DNA of 8,567 nucleotides, from contig JACVIW010000087.1 of NCBI GenBank assembly GCA_015711695.1, forward strand, positions 1 through 8,567. Direction: 5' to 3'. Positions 5,908-8,567 of the stretch are shown one piece after another. A program made the position numbers and the translations under genes. Source of the stretch: Candidatus Geohydrothermomicrobium daggyaiense (GTDB lineage Bacteria > Actinomycetota > Geothermincolia > Fen-727 > JACVIW01). The notes under the pieces were generated by a model that made no database searches, was not told the DNA's origin, and saw nothing but the letters and a program-made list of their open reading frames with translations. Position 1 is the first letter of the stretch. Every line of letters starts with the position of its first letter.

Positions 5908-6087
5908 ATGGCAAAGGGGTGGTCTTTCGCGAACCCGCTTCCGGCTCCGGGGAGAATTTCCGCAAATAAGGCAAAGAGCGCCCACTCAGTTTTGCGTGAA
6001 TTTGACGAATTTCTTATTAAGCTGTTGCGCTTATGCGAAGATTCTTTTGCAAAAAACTTATTTAGCATCAGGTGCGCCCTCGCTTAA
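5908..6087 (+). CDS. Small 59-residue protein, coupled to the URO-D-like gene
   Basis: A short open frame whose ATG comes one base after the URO-D-like stop codon. GGAGG (5898-5902) stands exactly five bases before the ATG, one of the best ribosome binding sites in the window, so I consider it a real gene. The product starts MAKGWSFANPLPAPG, has a basic, Ala/Lys-rich stretch at 18-26, then a probable amphipathic helix at about 28-50 (VLREFDEFLIKLLRL...), and two cysteines (43 and 56). There is no signal peptide or membrane segment, and I recognise no family. The position suggests translational coupling and possibly a partner or regulator of the URO-D-like protein, which is inference. Its last 30 bases overlap the 3' end of the 95-residue gene on the other strand. 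A chance open frame remains possible. Confidence 0.6.
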   Translation: MAKGWSFANPLPAPGRISANKAKSAHSVLREFDEFLIKLLRLCEDSFAKNLFSIRCALA

Positions 6088-6345
6088 TTCCTCTTGCTGG
6101 CGACCTTCGCAGCAATTCTCTCTGACAACAATTGGATGAATATGCCTGATTACGGGGTTTTCGGTTCTCTCGATTTTCTTAAGGGCAGCAAGAAGGGTTT
6201 CTACAAAATCCTTGAAGTCTTCTCTGTAAAAGGAGATGTGTAAGAATTCGTGCTGTACAACGAATGTGTCGGCTTCATCATAAAGCCAAACGGCGGTTGT
6301 CAATCCCTGCCTTGAGGTGAAACTTGATAGATCAATAATTCCCAT
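6058..6345 (-). CDS. Hypothetical 95-residue protein downstream of ssb
   Basis: I do not recognise this protein. The sequence suggests a compact alpha/beta domain: a likely strand TTAVWLYD (16-23), another TFVVQHEFLHISF (27-39), a helix EDFKDFVETLLAALKKI (42-58), then a further strand region RHIHPIVV and a polar tail with a CC pair at 78-79. HEFLH at 32-36 formally matches HExxH, but it lies in what looks like a strand rather than the helix of a zincin, so I do not call a protease. The ATG has AAAGGAGTGGAG (6351-6362) close upstream. The gene follows ssb on the same strand after a 57-base gap with no terminator, so they are probably co-transcribed. That points, weakly, to a DNA-related role. 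Confidence 0.65.
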   Translation of the reverse strand: MGIIDLSSFTSRQGLTTAVWLYDEADTFVVQHEFLHISFYREDFKDFVETLLAALKKIERTENPVIRHIHPIVVRENCCEGRQQEELSEGAPDAK

Positions 6346-6402
6346 GAAAACTCCACTCCTTTCCCGATGCCTAATTTTTCCGATCCTTCTCCTGTGATTT
6401 TT

Positions 6403-6747
6403 TCATCTGTTGATGCTCTCAAACTCGAGCGAAGGACCAACCGCACTAGCCCTTATCTTAATGCGACTCTTGTATGAGCCGGTGTCGTCGCGCCACTGGT
6501 CGTATTTAAGCTGTCCCGCGATGATGACCCTGTCTCCTTTCCGGAGAGATGAACAGATGTTTATTGCCTGGTCTCCCCAGCACTCAACGTCGACGAAATC
6601 AGCAAGAGGGAGCTCTTCGGCAATTTCCTCTGTTTTCTTACGCCATCTGCTCACCGCGATTCTGAAGTTTGTGACTTTGGCCTCCCCATCGTTTAGCCTT
6701 GGATCGGTTGTGAGATTTCCGACAAGGACAACATTGTTCACGTACAT
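6403..6747 (-). CDS. ssb: Single-stranded DNA-binding protein, short form
   Basis: A 114-residue bacterial SSB consisting of just the OB fold. It opens MYVNNVVLVGNLTTDPRL, with the classic VxLxGNLTxDP strand, followed by VTNFRIAVSRW (25-35), FVDVECWGDQAINI (51-64), LRKGDRVIIAGQL (68-80), a YDQWRDDTG turn (82-90) and a final strand RIKIRASAVG (95-104). SSB coats single-stranded DNA during replication and repair. Typical SSBs are 140-180 residues with a disordered linker and an acidic DDDIPF-like tip that recruits partner proteins; this one ends EFESINR and lacks both. Tail-less SSBs occur as accessory or element-borne copies, so a second, full-length ssb may exist elsewhere in the genome. Translation should be strong: AAGGAGG (6752-6758) lies four bases before the ATG. 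It is divergent from the XRE regulator gene. Confidence 0.92.
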   Translation of the reverse strand: MYVNNVVLVGNLTTDPRLNDGEAKVTNFRIAVSRWRKKTEEIAEELPLADFVDVECWGDQAINICSSLRKGDRVIIAGQLKYDQWRDDTGSYKSRIKIRASAVGPSLEFESINR

Positions 6748-6851
6748 AAAACCTCCTTGAAAAAAAGTGGCAAAACTGAATTAGTACCCTGTGCTTTTAA
6801 GGATGTGCATATATTAGGCACCAGTGTTTTTGCTTTTTTTGAGCGCTTGAA

Positions 6852-6881
6852 TTGACCTGTAAATATCTTTTTTGCTAACAT
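6852..6881 (+). promoter_or_regulatory. Candidate promoter for the XRE gene
   Basis: TTGACC (6852-6857) with TAACAT (6876-6881) at 18 bases spacing gives a five-of-six -35 and a four-of-six -10. Transcription would start near 6888, leaving a leader of about 70 bases that contains the GACA/TGTC half-sites. Confidence 0.3.
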
Positions 6882-6910
6882 TATTCGTGCTTGTTTGTTT
6901 ATAAAAAAAG

Positions 6911-6953
6911 GACAATAATTATGTCTATATTATGACATATTTGAGGTGGTGTC
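6911..6953. promoter_or_regulatory. Candidate operator: alternating GACA/TGTC half-sites
   Basis: Four half-sites alternate in orientation: GACA (6911-6914), TGTC (6922-6925), GACA (6934-6937), TGTC (6950-6953). The central pair extends to the exact inverted repeat TATGTC-N8-GACATA at 6920-6939. It ends at the XRE ribosome binding site, which suits autoregulation by the XRE protein and possibly control of the divergent ssb. The regulator is inferred from position only. Confidence 0.45.
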
Positions 6954-6957
6954 AAGA

Positions 6958-7218
6958 TTGAAACCGAAAATTCGTGTGGAAAAAATTGAAGTTTCGGAGA
7001 GTGAGTTAAAGGAGTTCAACAGAGGGCTTTCCGAGAAACTCAGATTGCTTCGCGAGGAAAGAGGGCTGAAACGCGACTGGGTGGCAAGGCGCCTTGGTGT
7101 TCACTACAACACACTCAAGAACTGGGAACTCGGTAAGTCCCGTCCTGGGACAAGAGAGATACTCGCGCTGTGCAAGATTTATCATTGCAAACCGTCGGAC
7201 ATTTTCAGGGGCTTATAA
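6958..7218 (+). CDS. XRE-family HTH transcriptional regulator
   Basis: An 86-residue protein with a Cro/C1-type helix-turn-helix covering about residues 27-83: a first helix KLRLLREERG, then KRDWVARRLGVHYNTLKNWELGKSRPG, which contains the turn and the recognition helix (HYNTLKNWE), and a closing LALCKIYHCKPSDIF typical of this fold. A charged N-terminal extension of about 25 residues precedes it, with no other domain, so it is a small dimeric DNA-binding repressor or activator. I prefer the TTG at 6958, with GAGGTG (6943-6948) nine bases upstream. GTG codons at 6946 and 6949 are in frame but lie within that ribosome binding site. The gene is divergent from ssb, with a half-site array in between. 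Such small XRE genes are common in mobile elements and toxin-antitoxin loci, but no toxin or integrase is adjacent here. Confidence 0.88.
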   Translation: MKPKIRVEKIEVSESELKEFNRGLSEKLRLLREERGLKRDWVARRLGVHYNTLKNWELGKSRPGTREILALCKIYHCKPSDIFRGL

Positions 7219-7288
7219 AGGACAGCATTAAATCTGGCGGCTTCTTGTGGCAGATACCCCCGGCTGCGCGGGTAGGGATATCTCCGCT

Positions 7289-8566
7289 TCACGTCGGTTT
7301 AAGTCTCGTTCTAATTATTATTTCCTGTTTGGCAGAGTTGGGAAGATCGTCAAATCTGGCGCAGTAGCCCGCTACCCTCACGATGAGGTCAGGGTATTTG
7401 CCCGGGTGAGCCCAGGCGTCTTTGAGGATATCCGGGTCAACAACATTCAATTGAACTTCCATTCCGCCACGACTGAAGAATCCTTTTATCAGGGCTTCTA
7501 CAATTTCCGTTCCCTTGGCGCCATCGATATCAGATGGATCGAATCTCATGTTCAAAGCGTTACCGTTTGGCATCAGGGTGGAATCCAGGGAAGAGACGGA
7601 GTTAAGAAGAGCGGTTGGGCCATTTCTGTCAGCCCCGCAAGCTGGACCTATTGCTGATCCGAAAGGTTCTCCCGCTTTTCTACCGGAGGGAAGCGCACCT
7701 GTCACTTTCCCAAATGCCACATGGCATGTGACAGAGTAGAATCCAGGCACGTATCTTCCTCCCCGGAGGCTTTCGTGTCTTGAGAGGGAATCATGGAAAA
7801 TCCTTACCACGAGCGCCGCGTATGAGTCTGGCAGAGCGTGATCATTTCCGTATTTTGGGGCGTTCTGAAGAATTTTTCTTATGGTTTCATATCCGGTGAA
7901 GTTGCGTCTGAGCGCTTTCAGGAGATCTTCCATCGTAATTTTCTTATACCTGAATACGAGAGTATCAATAGCGGCGAGAGAATCCGCAACATCCGCAACA
8001 CCTACTCCCTGAATGCCGCTCTGGTCATACAGCGCACCGCCTTCGGTCAAGTCTCGCCCGCTCTGGATGCAGTCTTGAACAAGCATGGACGAAAGCGGTG
8101 TCGGGTGGTAATTCATGTTTCCTTTCTCCACCATGTGAAATTCAGCAATCATCCGATCAATGAGGAAATCAACCTGGGTGCGAAATGCATCTATGAGGTC
8201 ATCCATGTTTTTGAATTTCAGAGGGTTTTTAGTTGGGGCCCCCTCCCGTTTTCGCCTGTTCCAGCGCCTTCCCATGTTCAAAGCGAGTTCAAGGCATATC
8301 GGGAGGTTGAATAAAGCGGCATCGGTCGAAAGAAAGCTTTTTCCTGGAATGGAGGGTTCGACACATCCGACTATCCCGTAGCTTCTTGCATCCTCTGTTG
8401 CAAAGCCATGCGCCACAAGCGCTGGAACGACAGCTTCGTCATTGAAAAATGCTGGAACACCGAATCCCATTTTTGCTGTTTCAACTGCCTGGCGCAGGAA
8501 TTCTCGAGGTGTATTTTCGTGGATTCGCACCTGGAAGTTGGGGTCGCGCATCCTGTGGTGTTTCAT
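7289..8566 (-). CDS. Glycyl radical enzyme, C-terminal half (N-terminus beyond window)
   Basis: The 425 visible residues are the C-terminal half of a PFL-like glycyl radical enzyme. The active-site loop GCVEP (visible residues 67-71) supplies the thiyl-radical cysteine (68) and the glutamate base (70) found in choline lyase, glycerol and propanediol dehydratases and relatives; PFL itself has two adjacent cysteines. The glycyl radical site RVAGYCARF has its glycine at 400, 25 residues from the end, as expected. GALPSGRKAGEP and DRNGPTALLNSVSSLD are family hallmarks. About 360 residues follow the cysteine, as in full-length enzymes of around 800, so roughly half the gene lies to the right and the first Met here is internal. 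After GCVEP the sequence reads SIPGKSFLSTDAALFNLP, not the GWHDAAFFN-type loop I associate with known eliminases. The substrate is therefore open. No radical SAM activase is in the window; it should lie to the right. Confidence 0.93.
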   Translation of the reverse strand: MKHHRMRDPNFQVRIHENTPREFLRQAVETAKMGFGVPAFFNDEAVVPALVAHGFATEDARSYGIVGCVEPSIPGKSFLSTDAALFNLPICLELALNMGRRWNRRKREGAPTKNPLKFKNMDDLIDAFRTQVDFLIDRMIAEFHMVEKGNMNYHPTPLSSMLVQDCIQSGRDLTEGGALYDQSGIQGVGVADVADSLAAIDTLVFRYKKITMEDLLKALRRNFTGYETIRKILQNAPKYGNDHALPDSYAALVVRIFHDSLSRHESLRGGRYVPGFYSVTCHVAFGKVTGALPSGRKAGEPFGSAIGPACGADRNGPTALLNSVSSLDSTLMPNGNALNMRFDPSDIDGAKGTEIVEALIKGFFSRGGMEVQLNVVDPDILKDAWAHPGKYPDLIVRVAGYCARFDDLPNSAKQEIIIRTRLKPT

Positions 8567-8567
8567 T

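Noticed and set aside
5555..5974. Minus-strand 139-codon frame antisense to the URO-D-like gene.
   Set aside because: Ser/Thr/Pro-rich translation typical of an antisense shadow; the sense frame has clear family motifs.
6085..6130. HExxH protease reading of the 95-residue gene, and a toxin-antitoxin reading of the ssb/XRE neighbourhood.
   Set aside because: The HExxH lies in a predicted strand, and no toxin-like gene neighbours the XRE gene on its own strand.
7255..7274. GC-rich hairpin (TACCC/GGGTA with an inner CG/CG) between the convergent XRE and glycyl radical enzyme genes, a possible terminator.
   Set aside because: It has a mismatch in a short stem and no T-run on either side, so an intrinsic terminator is not supported.
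7838..8314. Plus-strand 158-codon frame inside the glycyl radical enzyme gene.
   Set aside because: Antisense to a strongly conserved gene, with no ribosome site and no recognisable domain.
1..8567. CRISPR arrays, tRNA or rRNA genes, insertion sequences and attachment sites.
   Set aside because: No spaced direct repeats, no cloverleaf-like segment, no transposase or integrase and no terminal repeats were seen on either strand.

Overview
The window looks like a chromosomal stretch of an anaerobic bacterium. Bacterial signs are strong Shine-Dalgarno sites (the one before ssb is almost a full anti-SD match), a TATAAT-type promoter before sufC and a bacterial OB-fold SSB. Anaerobic signs are a glycyl radical enzyme, which oxygen destroys, and a two-gene SufC-SufB iron-sulfur assembly pair with no SufD, SufS, SufU or SufE beside it, as in the minimal SUF (SMS) systems of archaea and anaerobic bacteria. 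I cannot name a phylum.

Layout, left to right: the 3' part of a DUF362 gene (+); a class I SAM-dependent methyltransferase (-), convergent with it; a MutT-type Nudix hydrolase (+), divergent from the methyltransferase; sufC-sufB (-), overlapping by 22 bases, with a possible terminator between sufB and the Nudix gene. A gene-free stretch of about 490 bases (4277-4769) then separates sufC from a URO-D/cobalamin-methyltransferase-like gene (+). That gene is followed one base later by a 59-residue small gene with an excellent ribosome binding site. Next come a short ssb and a 95-residue unknown gene, both (-), and an XRE regulator (+) divergent from ssb. The window ends in the C-terminal half of a glycyl radical enzyme (-), which runs off the right edge.

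The genes do not form one pathway. They read as small units: housekeeping (Nudix, ssb), Fe-S biogenesis (sufCB), and anaerobic one-carbon or radical metabolism (URO-D-like protein, glycyl radical enzyme, possibly the DUF362 protein). The least explained part is the sufC/URO-D intergenic region. It carries a dense set of short exact palindromes, among them a perfect cre/LacI-type box, an FNR/CRP-like box, and a palindrome between the sufC promoter and its ribosome binding site. The other items worth following up are the coupled 59-residue gene, the tail-less SSB with its unknown partner, and a run of alternating GACA/TGTC half-sites before the XRE gene.
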